Of a stretch of 64,000 nt of DNA, positions 18,399 through 28,511 are shown piece after piece. Numbering within the stretch: the first letter of the stretch is position 1; every line of letters begins with the position of its first letter. This DNA comes from Prochlorococcus sp. AG-402-P16 (GTDB taxonomy: Bacteria; Cyanobacteriota; Cyanobacteriia; PCC-6307; Cyanobiaceae), in assembly GCA_003216295.1 (NCBI GenBank), contig QCJB01000003.1, forward strand, positions 62,001 to 126,000, written 5' to 3'. The notes beneath the pieces were generated by a model that worked only from the letters and a program-made list of their open reading frames with translations, had not been told where the DNA came from and ran no database searches. The position numbers and the translations under genes are program-made.

Positions 18399-19256
18399 TT
18401 AAGTTAGTACCTTTTGAAGAGATGCAGCAAATTCGGCATGAAGAGAATGAGAACCTTTATAAACAATAATTTGAGCTCTAGGTAATCCCACAAGAGCTAA
18501 ATCACCTATCAAGTCAAGTAATTTATGTCTCACAGGCTCGTTTTCAAATCTCAAAGGGGGATTTACCCACTTATCTCCATTGCAAACCAATGCATTTTCA
18601 AGTGCACCACCTTTAATTAAACCAGCTTCCTTTAGTTCTTCTAACTGATCAAGAAAGCCAAAAGTTCGTGCAGGTGCAATTTCTTTAACAAAATTATTTG
18701 GAGATAAATCAATAGAAAACATTTGTTGACCAATTGCTTTATAAGGGAAATCAATCAAACCAATTATTTGCAATTTTTTTGATGGCATCGCCAAAATGAC
18801 ACTTTCTCCTTTGTTAACAAAAATTGGAGACGTCAATTCTGGCCTAGGCTTAGGAGAAGTAATCGAATTAATCATTCCTGCCTTCTCTATTTCATCTGTC
18901 CAGCAGATCGCAGATCCATCAAGCAAAGGAATCTCACCACCACTTATTACGAGATGAACATGAGTTAATCCAACTCCAATTAATGAAGCCAGCAAGTGTT
19001 CTACTGTAGAAACTTTTTTACCATTAAGGTCGAGTGTTGTGCATAAAGGAGTGTTTCTTACTTGTGAAATATCAATAGAAATTATCTCATCAGGTTCTTC
19101 AGAAAAAGAGATATGAAATCCTGGTAAATCTGTTGGCTTAATTAGCACTACACATTTTTGACCAGTGTGCAATCCAATACCATCTTTTATAATTTCATTC
19201 CTAAGGGTCCAACCTTGTTCATAATCCTCGGGGAAAGTAAACACTAGAATTTCCAA
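18399..19256 (-). CDS. lpxC: UDP-3-O-acyl-N-acetylglucosamine deacetylase
   Basis: 285 residues. The zinc amidase that commits UDP-acyl-GlcNAc to lipid A. Zinc ligands are in STVEHLLASL (first His) and VRHKLLDLIGDLAL (His and Asp); GIGLHTGQ and ARTFGFLDQ are also typical. The start at 19256 overlaps the end of the BamA gene by 13 bases, which suggests coupled translation. An N-terminal extension of about 10 residues (MEILVFTFPE) before the family start could be due to the overlap. Confidence 0.96.
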   Translation of the reverse strand: MEILVFTFPEDYEQGWTLRNEIIKDGIGLHTGQKCVVLIKPTDLPGFHISFSEEPDEIISIDISQVRNTPLCTTLDLNGKKVSTVEHLLASLIGVGLTHVHLVISGGEIPLLDGSAICWTDEIEKAGMINSITSPKPRPELTSPIFVNKGESVILAMPSKKLQIIGLIDFPYKAIGQQMFSIDLSPNNFVKEIAPARTFGFLDQLEELKEAGLIKGGALENALVCNGDKWVNPPLRFENEPVRHKLLDLIGDLALVGLPRAQIIVYKGSHSLHAEFAASLQKVLT

Positions 19257-21556
19257 CCAATTCCGATGTTATATCTCCACTCGCCACTAAAGTCCTGACT
19301 AGCAGCTTCTATACGAATCGGACCTACAGGAGTATTAATTACTGCTCCTGGTCCAACAGAAAATCCTGATCCTGGCTTTTCAAGAATTTTTCCTGGCTTC
19401 CCTGGAACATTTGATTGTGATCCTAAATCAGATCCTGCATCAAAAAATAATGATCCTGAAACTAATCTCCAAACAGGAAATCTATATTCTGCCGAAACCT
19501 CTCCATAATTCCTTGCGACACCTAGATCACAAGAACTCCAACCTCTCACAGAGCTAGTACCTCCTAAGCAAAAGGCTTCATAAGGAGGGAGGTCTCCAAT
19601 AATTGTTCCTACCTTTGCTTGAAAACCAATTGCTTGAGAACAATCTAATGTTTCTCCAGTTTTAGGACGACAGCCCTTGTGAAACTTCAACCAATTAACA
19701 GGATAGAAACGTGAATAACTAAGTCTGGATCTGTTAAAAGTTGGAGAGTTCTCTCCTAAACTAATAAATTGTTCAGAACCCACATTCAAATAATCGCCTG
19801 ACGTTGGATTTCTTGAATTATCTAAATTATTGTATGTAATTGCACTTTTAAAACTTATAAGTGTATTTTCTTCAGCGCAATTAAATGCTACACAAATAAC
19901 TTCATTCTCAGGGACTTTACCATCTTTAAAATTGGTAGATGATACACCATAAGGTCTTTTATCTCCCGCATAATCTATTGGCTTTACTTTTTGAAAGTTT
20001 GCACCTAAAAGAATACTCCAAGGAACTTTTTTTAGAGGCTGACCTCCATTCAAAGGTCTTGCGAAAGAAAGACCTCCTCCCGTTCTCTCAAGGACAATTG
20101 AGTCACCTTCATAGTCAAACCAGCTGAATTGTGGAGCAGCTAATTGTGCGGAAGAAAGGTTAGAGAATGGTCCTGTTTTTATTAAAGTATTATTGTTATT
20201 AAGATCTAAATTTTGAGACTGATTTATATCGTAAATTATTGAAGAATTAGGCGCCTCATATCGATCTGTTACTCCTCGAATACTTCCACCATCCTGACTT
20301 CTAAATTCTTGGGGGACTTCTCTACTTAAAAACAATGAAGACCTAAAAGATGTTCTATACTTATCATTTTTAATCCATGGATCATACAAAGAGAGATTTA
20401 ATAATGCTCCATATTCTCCATAAGTTAAATTCATATTAGATGACCAAGACCTTCCTATTAAATTAGATTCTTGAAGACCTATTTGACCAAAAACTCCCTG
20501 GGCTCCGCTATAACCAAGTCCTCCTGTTAAAGAGCCAGTTCTCTGTTCAGTAATTCCTAGTACTATAATAACTTTACCAGGTTCAGAAGTAACTGGTTTA
20601 AGTGTGACTTTTACATCATTAAAAAGAGACGTTGAGTATAATCTTTTAATATCTGATTCTAATTTCGATCTATTAAAAATATCGCCAACTTCCGTAATTA
20701 GTTCTCTTTCAATGACCCATTTTTTAGTTTTACCTTTTATCTTTTTCCCCTCTTCATCTTCAGTATTTCCTTCTTCATCAATAAAAATAATTTCAATTCC
20801 AGAAATGAAACCTTCTTGTATATTTAGTTGAACTATTCCATCTCTTGTTAAACGACTGGGTCCTGAAATTCTAGCCAAAGAATATCCATTCGCATTATAC
20901 CAATCTTTAATTTCTTTGATTCTAATCTGAAGAGTATTAAGATTTAAAGTCTTGCCATAATCGTCTTCAAAAATAATATTTAATTTTTCATTTGATAGTT
21001 TTTTCTCTAAAGGTAAAATATTTATTTTAGTTAATATTGGGTTTGGTTCAACTTTGACCAAAAGTTTTACACCTAAATCTCCCTGCAAAGATTCAACTCT
21101 TGCACCAGAAAACCAACCAGTCGAATAAATTCGATCTAAATCTTTTTTAACTTCTTCACTTGTAACTTTACCTCCTGGTCGTATAAGCATTGCATCATAA
21201 GCTACAACTTCTAAACGTTCTTTTTCAGGATGGTCCTCAAGACCTTCAATAATTATTTCAGAGATTAATACTCTTTTTTCTTGAATTGGATTATTTACTC
21301 CTTCCTTAATATCTTCCTCCGCTATTAAAAAATTATCAAATTCAAAATCTAAACTATTATTGTTAATCTTTTGCGTATTTTGAAAATTTTCAACCTGAGT
21401 TATTCCTAAAAAGAATTGATTTTCTTCTGAAAAATTTTCAGATGCCTTTGAATCCCCGTAGATACCAATAAAAGGAATTGCCAGGGCTATGGCTAATGCA
21501 CTTTTTCTTTTTAATCTGATAATAGATTTAGATTGTCTGTTGAACATAGATTTCAA
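19244..21556 (-). CDS. bamA: BamA/Omp85 outer-membrane assembly protein
   Basis: 770 residues. Inserts beta-barrel proteins into the outer membrane. A basic signal peptide occupies the first 35 residues, followed by an Asn/Glu-rich linker. Three POTRA-like domains span about 95-360 (the first opens VLISEIIIEGLEDH), a usual number for cyanobacteria. The C-terminal barrel includes LTGGLGYSGAQGVFG, the VRGW motif of strand L6 (SSVRGWSSCDLG) and a terminal Phe (GIGWKF). Two start Met three codons apart are possible. It lies 44 bases after purC and overlaps lpxC. Confidence 0.95.
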   Translation of the reverse strand: MKSMFNRQSKSIIRLKRKSALAIALAIPFIGIYGDSKASENFSEENQFFLGITQVENFQNTQKINNNSLDFEFDNFLIAEEDIKEGVNNPIQEKRVLISEIIIEGLEDHPEKERLEVVAYDAMLIRPGGKVTSEEVKKDLDRIYSTGWFSGARVESLQGDLGVKLLVKVEPNPILTKINILPLEKKLSNEKLNIIFEDDYGKTLNLNTLQIRIKEIKDWYNANGYSLARISGPSRLTRDGIVQLNIQEGFISGIEIIFIDEEGNTEDEEGKKIKGKTKKWVIERELITEVGDIFNRSKLESDIKRLYSTSLFNDVKVTLKPVTSEPGKVIIVLGITEQRTGSLTGGLGYSGAQGVFGQIGLQESNLIGRSWSSNMNLTYGEYGALLNLSLYDPWIKNDKYRTSFRSSLFLSREVPQEFRSQDGGSIRGVTDRYEAPNSSIIYDINQSQNLDLNNNNTLIKTGPFSNLSSAQLAAPQFSWFDYEGDSIVLERTGGGLSFARPLNGGQPLKKVPWSILLGANFQKVKPIDYAGDKRPYGVSSTNFKDGKVPENEVICVAFNCAEENTLISFKSAITYNNLDNSRNPTSGDYLNVGSEQFISLGENSPTFNRSRLSYSRFYPVNWLKFHKGCRPKTGETLDCSQAIGFQAKVGTIIGDLPPYEAFCLGGTSSVRGWSSCDLGVARNYGEVSAEYRFPVWRLVSGSLFFDAGSDLGSQSNVPGKPGKILEKPGSGFSVGPGAVINTPVGPIRIEAASQDFSGEWRYNIGIGWKF

Positions 21557-21600
21557 AGCCGTTCAATTAGAAGCCAGGATCCTTAATTAGATTACTTTGC

Positions 21601-22344
21601 TCAAGTAGCTCTAGAGGAGTCTTTTTCTATACGTTTCAAAATCTCCTCATAGGCATCTATCACTCCTCCAAGATCTTGCCGAAAGCGATCTTTGTCAAGG
21701 ATACGTTCCTTTGGGTCGGAATTTTTCTTATCCCAAAACCTACAATTATCTGGACTAATTTCGTCAGCGACAACAAGTTTTCCCGAAGGGTTAGTTCCAA
21801 ATTCTAATTTAAAGTCAACCAATAAAAGATCGAGCGAGTCAAAATATTCTTTTAAAATATTATTTACACTTCTGGTGATTTTCCGTATCTCCTCAATCTC
21901 AAAAACACTTACCAGATCAAGTAGCTTCAACCTTTCTTCTGTAAGTATAGGATCTCCCAATTCATCATCTTTATAATATAAATCAAGCAATGGGGGGGTT
22001 AATAATGTTCCTTGACTAATTGGTGTTTCTTTACATAATGACCCCGTGGCTATATTTCGAATTACTACTTCTAGAGGTATTACTTTTATTTTCTCAGCGA
22101 TCATGAATGTTTCTGAATGAAGTTCTAAGAAGTGCGTAGGAATTCCTTTCAATTCAAGCAATTCAAAAAGAGCCGCAGAAATTTTGCAATTCAAACGTCC
22201 TTTTCCATCTATCTCTGAGCGCTTTTGTGCATTAAAAGCTGTAGCATCATTTTTGAACTCAATTAAAACCCTATCAGGAATTTCACAGGCAAAAACTCTT
22301 TTTGCCTTACCTTCGTAAATAAGCTCTCTTTGTCTATAATTCAT
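21601..22344 (-). CDS. purC: SAICAR synthase
   Basis: 247 residues from the ATG at 22344 ([18 protein letters not shown]). A 16-residue upstream extension to 22392 is hydrophobic and unlike the family, so I take the inner Met. Catalyses the ATP-dependent addition of aspartate to CAIR in purine synthesis. [20 protein letters not shown]-like and VDFKLEFG are SAICAR synthase stretches, as is [12 protein letters not shown]. It heads the minus-strand run leading into bamA-lpx, 44 bases upstream of bamA, and is divergent from purD. Confidence 0.96.
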   Translation of the reverse strand: MNYRQRELIYEGKAKRVFACEIPDRVLIEFKNDATAFNAQKRSEIDGKGRLNCKISAALFELLELKGIPTHFLELHSETFMIAEKIKVIPLEVVIRNIATGSLCKETPISQGTLLTPPLLDLYYKDDELGDPILTEERLKLLDLVSVFEIEEIRKITRSVNNILKEYFDSLDLLLVDFKLEFGTNPSGKLVVADEISPDNCRFWDKKNSDPKERILDKDRFRQDLGGVIDAYEEILKRIEKDSSRAT

Positions 22345-22527
22345 TAATGCCTCTTTTATCAAAATACTATAAATAAACAATGCTAAAAACAATCAACTCA
22401 ATCAAAACAACTTTCTTTTAAGAAGAAAATCTTAATTACCCAACTATTTTTTCTAAAGATAATTCGTTAATAACAAAATAAAGACAAAAGACCTCCAAAA
22501 CATTTTTTCAATCAAGAACAAACAACA

Positions 22528-23850
22528 ATGACAAGAACTCAAGACCATGAAAGGCTAAGCGAACTTAAGAAAATACTCATAGTTGGCAGTGGTGGCAGGG
22601 AAAACTCAATAGCTTGGGCTCTTGCCCAAAACAAAAATATCCAACAAATATATGTTTGTCCTGGGAACGGCGGAACCAGTAGCTATAAAAAATGTGTATG
22701 TCTAAAGTCTAAATCTGAAAGCGAAGCATCAATCATTAAAGACTGCCAAAGACTTAAAATTGATTTAGTAATTATTGGACCTGAAGATCCATTAGCAGCA
22801 GGATTAGCAGATAAACTTCGTAAGTCGGGCTTAATCGTTTTTGGCCCTTGTAAAGAAGGTGCAAAATTAGAAGCAAGCAAAGATTGGGCAAAGACTCTGA
22901 TGATTGATAACAATATTCCTACAGCTAATTATTGGACCACAGAATCAGAAGAAGAAGCGCTTCGCATTCTTGAAAGTTACGGAGGACCGCTTGTCATCAA
23001 AGCAGATGGTCTTGCCGCAGGTAAAGGAGTAACTGTTTGCAAAACCATTCAAGAAAGCAAAAATGCCATAGAAGAAGTTTTCTCAGGAAAGTTTGGATCC
23101 GCAGGTAAGAAAATAATACTTGAAGAAAAAATTGAAGGTCCAGAAGTTTCTATTTTTGCTTTAACAGACGGAGAAAAATTGATTGTGCTTCCACCTGCAC
23201 AAGACCACAAAAGATTGCTTGATGGAGACAAAGGTCCAAACACTGGAGGGATGGGTGCCTACGCACCTGCAACCTTAGTTAATCAAGATGATCTTATAGA
23301 AATAGAAGAACAAATTCTCAAACCAACTTTAAAAGGTCTGCAAAATAAGGGAATAAAATACATCGGGGTTATCTACGCGGGATTAATGCTCACTTCTTCT
23401 GGACCCAAAGTAATTGAATTCAATTGCCGGTTTGGCGACCCAGAATGTCAAGCTTTAATGCCTTTAATGGGAGAGGAATTGGCCGCAGTACTTTTTTCAT
23501 GTGCACTAGGAGAGCTAGAAAAGTCTCCAAAGCTCTCGTTTAAGAATACTTGCAGCGCATGTGTGATAGCTGCATCTCAAGGGTATCCTGAAAATCCTAA
23601 AAAAGGCGACATAATAGATATCCAAATTGAACCTAATCCCTCTCTTCAAATCTTTCACTCAGGCACCAAAATCAATCAAAATGACAATTTAATAACTTCA
23701 GGGGGAAGAGTTCTTTCTGTAGTAACACAAGGTCAAAACTTTAATGAAGCTTTTCAATTAGCATATAAAAGCTTGAATAAAATCAATTTCAAAGGGATGC
23801 ACTATAGAAAAGATGTTGGATACCAGGTAAGAAATAATTATTCTGGTTAA
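22528..23850 (+). CDS. purD: Phosphoribosylamine-glycine ligase (GARS)
   Basis: 440 residues. ATP-grasp enzyme for the second step of purine synthesis. GSGGRENSIAWAL, IGPEDPLAAGLAD, IKADGLAAGKGVTV and the signature RFGDPECQALMPL are all intact. An extra 12 residues precede the family start (KKILIVGSGGRE). It is divergent from purC with a shared 183-bp regulatory gap, and precedes nblS by ten bases, so the sensor kinase gene is probably carried on the purD transcript. Confidence 0.97.
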   Translation: MTRTQDHERLSELKKILIVGSGGRENSIAWALAQNKNIQQIYVCPGNGGTSSYKKCVCLKSKSESEASIIKDCQRLKIDLVIIGPEDPLAAGLADKLRKSGLIVFGPCKEGAKLEASKDWAKTLMIDNNIPTANYWTTESEEEALRILESYGGPLVIKADGLAAGKGVTVCKTIQESKNAIEEVFSGKFGSAGKKIILEEKIEGPEVSIFALTDGEKLIVLPPAQDHKRLLDGDKGPNTGGMGAYAPATLVNQDDLIEIEEQILKPTLKGLQNKGIKYIGVIYAGLMLTSSGPKVIEFNCRFGDPECQALMPLMGEELAAVLFSCALGELEKSPKLSFKNTCSACVIAASQGYPENPKKGDIIDIQIEPNPSLQIFHSGTKINQNDNLITSGGRVLSVVTQGQNFNEAFQLAYKSLNKINFKGMHYRKDVGYQVRNNYSG

Positions 23851-23860
23851 TTACTAATCA

Positions 23861-25909
23861 ATGAATAATTCTACTAAAAATATTTCATTAAAAAATGAAA
23901 CCAAAGTATTAGAAAAATTAAATATCATGGAAAAGATTATCTTATGGTGGTCAAGGTTCAATCTAAGATCAAAGTTACTAGCTATTGGAACACTTGTTGT
24001 AAGCTTTATAATGACACTTATTACTTTCTTTGCATTAAGTAGTATTCAGAAAGATGCTGGAATGAATGACACAAGATATGCAAGAGATTTAGGCCTTTTA
24101 CTATCTGGGAATGTTACTGAATTAGTAGCCAACAATCAAACAAGAGAACTTTTTAATGTTTCTGAAAAATTTTGGCGTTCAAGCAGGAATTTAAGATACA
24201 TTTTCTTTACAGATCCAGATGGTTTTGTAAAACTTGGTATTCCTGTAAGCGCAACAGCTTCAGATCCTGAGGATGAAGGAGCCTTACAGCTCACACGCAA
24301 ACTTCAACTCCCTGTTGAATTAAAAAAACAACCCCAATTTCCACTTGTTCGACAACATTTAACTCCACAGGGTCAAGTAACTGATGTATTCGTTCCAATG
24401 CTTTGGAAAGGAGAATACCTCGGTACACTAGCGCTTGGTGTAACTCCCAACAAAAAAGCCCTTGCTACAGCTGCTTTAACCAGAGAGATAACAGTTGCTG
24501 TTTTTATTTCTATTTGGGTTCTAGTAATAATTGGTGCCGTATTTAATGCTCTAACAATTACGAGACCAATACGAGAGTTAGTTAATGGAGTCAGAGAAAT
24601 TGCCAAAGGCAATTTCAAGTCAAGAGTAGATCTACCAATGAGTGGGGAGCTTGGAGAGCTATTAAATGGATTTAATGCAATGGCATCTAAATTAGAAGAT
24701 TATGATGCTGCAAATATTGAAGAACTAAAGGCTGCTCAAGTAAAGCAACAATCTCTTATAGCAACCATGGCAGATGGAGCTCTTCTACTTGACGAGCAAG
24801 GGAGTATCGTCTTGGTAAATCCTACTGCTCGAAGACTTTTTCGCTGGGAAGGTAGAAATCTTGAAGGACAAAAGCTACTAAATCAACTACCAGATTTACT
24901 TGCAAAAGAATTAGATACACCAATAACTTCCCTTTTAAATAATTTCGGAGATAGTGATGACTTACGTTGCAATTTGGAAGAACCACCCAGAACACTTCGA
25001 ATAGTTTTAAAATCAGTAAGAGATACAACTGGAGAAACCATCAAAGGTATTGCTGTCACAGTTCAGGATCTAACTAGAGAAGTGCAATTAAATGCCGCAC
25101 AAAAACGTTTTATTAGCAACGTATCACATGAATTAAGGACACCTTTATTTAATATAAAAAGCTATGTTGAAACATTGTATGACTTAGGTGATCAACTTTC
25201 AAAAGACGAGCAAAAAGAATTTCTAGGAGTAGCAAATTCAGAGACAGATAGACTTACTAGATTAGTTAATGATGTACTTGATCTATCTAAAATTGAGTCT
25301 GGAAGAACTATACAATTAGAAGCAATAAGTATAAAAGAAGCTATTGAGCAAACACTTAGAAATTACAAACTTAATGCTGAAGATAAAAACGTTAAGTTAA
25401 AATTGAGTGCAGAAAATAACCTTCCATTTGTCTTAGGTAATTGGGATATGATACTTCAAGTTTTAGATAATCTAGTAGGCAATGCTCTTAAATTTAGTCA
25501 AAAAGGAGGCATTATTAATATAAACGCTTATACATGGCCAGACATATGCGTTGCTTCCCCTTCAGAGATTGATAATAAAGCTCCTCATTGTGAAATATTG
25601 TCCCCAATGCCTAAATTACGATTAGAAGTTTCTGATACAGGATGCGGTATATCTGACATAGATCAACAAAGAATATTTGAACGTTTTTACAGAGTTGAAG
25701 ATTCTGTGCATACTGAAGCAGGAACTGGACTAGGCCTTTCAATAGTCAAAGGAATTGTTGATAAACATGGAAGTGAAATAAGGATGGCTAGTGAACCACA
25801 TACAGGTACTACCTTCTGGTTTGATCTTCCCCTTGAAGACTCAGATGCTGATGAATTATTATTAAAATCTGCTAGAAAAAATTGGGAAATTGAAAATAAC
25901 CAAGCTTGA
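23861..25909 (+). CDS. nblS: NblS/Hik33 (DspA) sensor histidine kinase
   Basis: 682 residues. Membrane sensor for high light, cold and nutrient stress that controls the regulator RpaB. Two transmembrane helices (about 40-62 and 208-232) flank a periplasmic sensor of about 145 residues. They are followed by a HAMP domain (TITRPIRELVNGVREIAKGNF), a PAS domain (about 295-400), and a HisKA box with phospho-acceptor His423 in FISNVSHELRTPL. The HATPase domain has DNLVGNALKFSQ, SDTGCGIS and GTGLGLSIVKG. Its ten-base spacing from purD and 14-base convergence with kaiC leave little room for its own signals. Confidence 0.95.
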   Translation: MNNSTKNISLKNETKVLEKLNIMEKIILWWSRFNLRSKLLAIGTLVVSFIMTLITFFALSSIQKDAGMNDTRYARDLGLLLSGNVTELVANNQTRELFNVSEKFWRSSRNLRYIFFTDPDGFVKLGIPVSATASDPEDEGALQLTRKLQLPVELKKQPQFPLVRQHLTPQGQVTDVFVPMLWKGEYLGTLALGVTPNKKALATAALTREITVAVFISIWVLVIIGAVFNALTITRPIRELVNGVREIAKGNFKSRVDLPMSGELGELLNGFNAMASKLEDYDAANIEELKAAQVKQQSLIATMADGALLLDEQGSIVLVNPTARRLFRWEGRNLEGQKLLNQLPDLLAKELDTPITSLLNNFGDSDDLRCNLEEPPRTLRIVLKSVRDTTGETIKGIAVTVQDLTREVQLNAAQKRFISNVSHELRTPLFNIKSYVETLYDLGDQLSKDEQKEFLGVANSETDRLTRLVNDVLDLSKIESGRTIQLEAISIKEAIEQTLRNYKLNAEDKNVKLKLSAENNLPFVLGNWDMILQVLDNLVGNALKFSQKGGIININAYTWPDICVASPSEIDNKAPHCEILSPMPKLRLEVSDTGCGISDIDQQRIFERFYRVEDSVHTEAGTGLGLSIVKGIVDKHGSEIRMASEPHTGTTFWFDLPLEDSDADELLLKSARKNWEIENNQA

Positions 25910-25923
25910 ACTTAATAAAATCT

Positions 25924-27423
25924 CTAATCATTTGTCTGAATAGTTTTAAAAACTCCAGGAATTTGTTCTTCTGGATTAATACGATGAGGAGCACCGCTAA
26001 ATATTTGTTCAAAGTTAGAAAATGAATCTTTAATTTGAGGACCTTCATTAGTAATGATATATTCTCTTATCCTCTTGTCATGCCATGATCCACGCATCTT
26101 AAAAACATTGATTGCTCTTGCCATCTCCCCTCTGATTTCGACATACTGCAAAAGCAAAATAGTATCAGTTATTGTTGATATATGAGAGTCAGTAATTGAG
26201 TGACTTCCCATAAATTCTTCTGCTGTATTAGTAAAGAATCCTGCAATTTCTTCTTGTTTTGCATAACCAGTTACTCCAATAACAAACTGCCTAAATGCAT
26301 TCAAGCTTACACCTCTAGCCAAAGCCGATAAAGAATCGATTGCCATTCTCGAAGGTTTATATTCCCCAATCTCTGATTTGATAATTTGCAAGTGATCTTC
26401 CAAACCAGTTGATTCTGGGTAAGCACAAATAATCTTTAACAATCCCTCTGCTTCCATTTTTTCAAAATCAATTCCCCAACTGGTTGCATTTCGCAGTAAT
26501 TGTGCTCTTGATTCTTCATAAGCAAATAATATTGCTCGTTCTTTATGCAGGTAAGCATCTTCTATAAATTTAGAAACTAACATTGTTTTTCCAGTTCCAG
26601 TAGCACCAGTAGCAAGGATTATTGAATCTTGGAAATATCCACCTCCGCACATTTCATCCAAATCAGGGACCCCAGAACTTATACGAATATTTGACGATCT
26701 CTGAGTTAACCTCATTGCCCCCAAGGGGAAAGCGATGATTCCATGGGCACCCATTGTAAATGGAAATTCACCTTTCATATGTGTAGTTCCTCTTAATTTT
26801 AAAATTTCTACTGTTCTTCTTCTTTTTTCAGCCTCTAATACATTTCTCAAGATGACAACATTATCCGAAACAAATTCTTCAACTCCATATCTAGCGATTG
26901 GTCCATATTCCTCTATTCTTTCAGTTGTCATAACAGTAGTAACTCCTATTTCTTTAAGCCTTGCTATTAGCCGAAAGATCTCCCTTCTAACAACGTAAAT
27001 AGCATCATATTGTTGAAAAACTGCAGTCATGGAATCTATAGCAACTCTCTTTGCTTTGAATTTTCTAATCGCATAACTAATCCTCTCGATTAATCCTGAT
27101 AAATCAAAACTTCCAGCAACATCTTGTCCATCAGGGTCTGGAGATGCATCTAAAATAAAAAGTTTATTTTGGTCGATTAATTCTTGCAAATTCCAACCAA
27201 AGCTTGCAGCATTTCGAATGATATCTAAGGGAGATTCTTCAAAAGTGACAAAGACTCCCGGTTCATCAAAATTACATATTCCATGATGGAGATATTGAAG
27301 AGAAAATACTGTTTTACCCGTCCCGGATGTCCCGCTGACGAGTGTACTTCGAGCATTGGGCAAACCTCCATGACAAATATCATCAAAACCCTCAATGCCA
27401 GTGGGGAGTTTTTGAACCTGCAT
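25924..27423 (-). CDS. kaiC: Circadian clock ATPase/kinase KaiC
   Basis: 499 residues from the ATG at 27423 (MQVQKLPTGIEGFDD); a 17-residue upstream extension is Lys/Arg-rich and not family-like. Two RecA-type domains: CI with Walker A GTSGTGKT (31-38) and CII with GATGTGKT (about 265-272), each with its catalytic Glu pair (TFEES, AYEES). The CII phosphorylation pair equivalent to Ser431/Thr432 of Synechococcus elongatus is Ser416/Thr417 in HISTITDT. The C-terminal tail after NFEQIFSGAPHRI is short and diverges from the KaiA-binding tail. kaiB lies 134 bases upstream and kaiA is missing. Confidence 0.97.
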   Translation of the reverse strand: MQVQKLPTGIEGFDDICHGGLPNARSTLVSGTSGTGKTVFSLQYLHHGICNFDEPGVFVTFEESPLDIIRNAASFGWNLQELIDQNKLFILDASPDPDGQDVAGSFDLSGLIERISYAIRKFKAKRVAIDSMTAVFQQYDAIYVVRREIFRLIARLKEIGVTTVMTTERIEEYGPIARYGVEEFVSDNVVILRNVLEAEKRRRTVEILKLRGTTHMKGEFPFTMGAHGIIAFPLGAMRLTQRSSNIRISSGVPDLDEMCGGGYFQDSIILATGATGTGKTMLVSKFIEDAYLHKERAILFAYEESRAQLLRNATSWGIDFEKMEAEGLLKIICAYPESTGLEDHLQIIKSEIGEYKPSRMAIDSLSALARGVSLNAFRQFVIGVTGYAKQEEIAGFFTNTAEEFMGSHSITDSHISTITDTILLLQYVEIRGEMARAINVFKMRGSWHDKRIREYIITNEGPQIKDSFSNFEQIFSGAPHRINPEEQIPGVFKTIQTND

Positions 27424-27557
27424 TTTTGCTCGAATCTTTTTTAGTAAAGAACGCTTATAGCTCTTATATATCAAACATAATCAATAATCATCTAGACCAC
27501 CTGAGATATTGGTTGGACTTAAGAATTCATTTTCTTCTTGTTTCCATACTCCCACTA

Positions 27558-27878
27558 TTAATTTGAAGAATAAAACATATCCTTTTCAGATAATTCATCA
27601 TATAAAAGGTCCAAGCCGATCAAAACTTTTTCCCTATCAGATAGATCACCAATTATTCTTCGAACAGGTGGAGGTAAAATCTTGGCTAATGTTGGAGTTG
27701 CTAATATTTTGTCTTCCTCTGCTAATTGAGGGCTCTTTAAAACATCAATAACTTTGAGGGCATAAACACCTTTGAATTCACTTTCTAATATTTCTCTCAA
27801 AGTTTTCAATGCCCTCATTGAATTGGGAGTATTCCCAGCGACATAAAGCTTGAGAATATATGTTTTCCTCACACTCAT
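27558..27878 (-). CDS. kaiB: Circadian clock protein KaiB
   Basis: 106 residues. Metamorphic thioredoxin-like protein that binds the KaiC CI ring. [43 protein letters not shown] and [20 protein letters not shown] are close to the family consensus, including the PTLAK cis-Pro region. Stop and kaiC start are separated by 134 bases on the same strand. The 180 bases upstream, where kaiA sits in freshwater relatives, hold only a divergent promoter region shared with rplU. Confidence 0.97.
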   Translation of the reverse strand: MSVRKTYILKLYVAGNTPNSMRALKTLREILESEFKGVYALKVIDVLKSPQLAEEDKILATPTLAKILPPPVRRIIGDLSDREKVLIGLDLLYDELSEKDMFYSSN

Positions 27879-27971
27879 TTGAAACCTCCGAAAACTAAAG
27901 AAAATGTGCCCTTATTAAATCTTGACTAAATAACCTACAAAAGGTGAAGATGTTAGTTTGTTTTTCGATTA

Positions 27972-27988
27972 CGATTAAGGCCTAATCG
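27972..27988. promoter_or_regulatory. Inverted repeat in the kaiB-rplU divergent promoter
   Basis: CGATTA and TAATCG flank a five-base centre (AGGCC). It lies 71 bases upstream of rplU and 94 upstream of kaiB, so it could be an operator or a hairpin in either leader. No known regulator motif is matched. Confidence 0.3.
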
Positions 27989-28058
27989 ATTTTAATTGAC
28001 AACACGAGTTCAATCTCTTGATTAATTAAATTTCGAGCCTTAGCGTGTCACAAATACT

Positions 28059-28487
28059 ATGTCCGAAAAAAAATCAACTCCTAAAAAGGAAAGTCAAAAG
28101 TCAGATACTTATGCAATAGTTGAGGCCTCTGGAAAACAATTTTGGCTTCAACCTAACCGCTACTATGATTTAGATCGATGTAATGCTGCAGTTGATGAGG
28201 TTTTAACAATTGAAAAAGTTCTTTTAATCAATGATGGTAAAGATCTAAAACTTGGTAAACCTTATGTAAAAGATGCCAAAGTTGAGGTCAAGGTCTTAGA
28301 ACATCGAAGAGGGCCAAAAATAATCGTATATAAGATGAGACCAAAGAAAAAAACAAGAAGAAAAAATGGTCATCGTCAGGAACTTACAAGGGTTTTAGTT
28401 CAATCAATATCTGTTGGAACAAAAGGTAAAAAAACAAAAGAATCAAAAGAGACCATTACTACTGGCAGTAAAGTAGAATCAAAGTAA
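28059..28487 (+). CDS. rplU: 50S ribosomal protein L21
   Basis: 142 residues. The L21 core runs from YAIVEASGKQFWLQPNRYYDLDR (about 17-39) to ENGHRQ-like KKTRRKNGHRQELTRVLV (about 98-115). An acidic/basic N-terminal extension of 15 residues and a Lys/Thr-rich C-terminal tail exceed the bacterial norm of about 103, as in other picocyanobacteria. It is followed by rpmA after 24 bases, the near-universal L21-L27 pair. Confidence 0.96.
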   Translation: MSEKKSTPKKESQKSDTYAIVEASGKQFWLQPNRYYDLDRCNAAVDEVLTIEKVLLINDGKDLKLGKPYVKDAKVEVKVLEHRRGPKIIVYKMRPKKKTRRKNGHRQELTRVLVQSISVGTKGKKTKESKETITTGSKVESK

Positions 28488-28511
28488 TTAATTTTTAAAA
28501 ACTTATAAACC

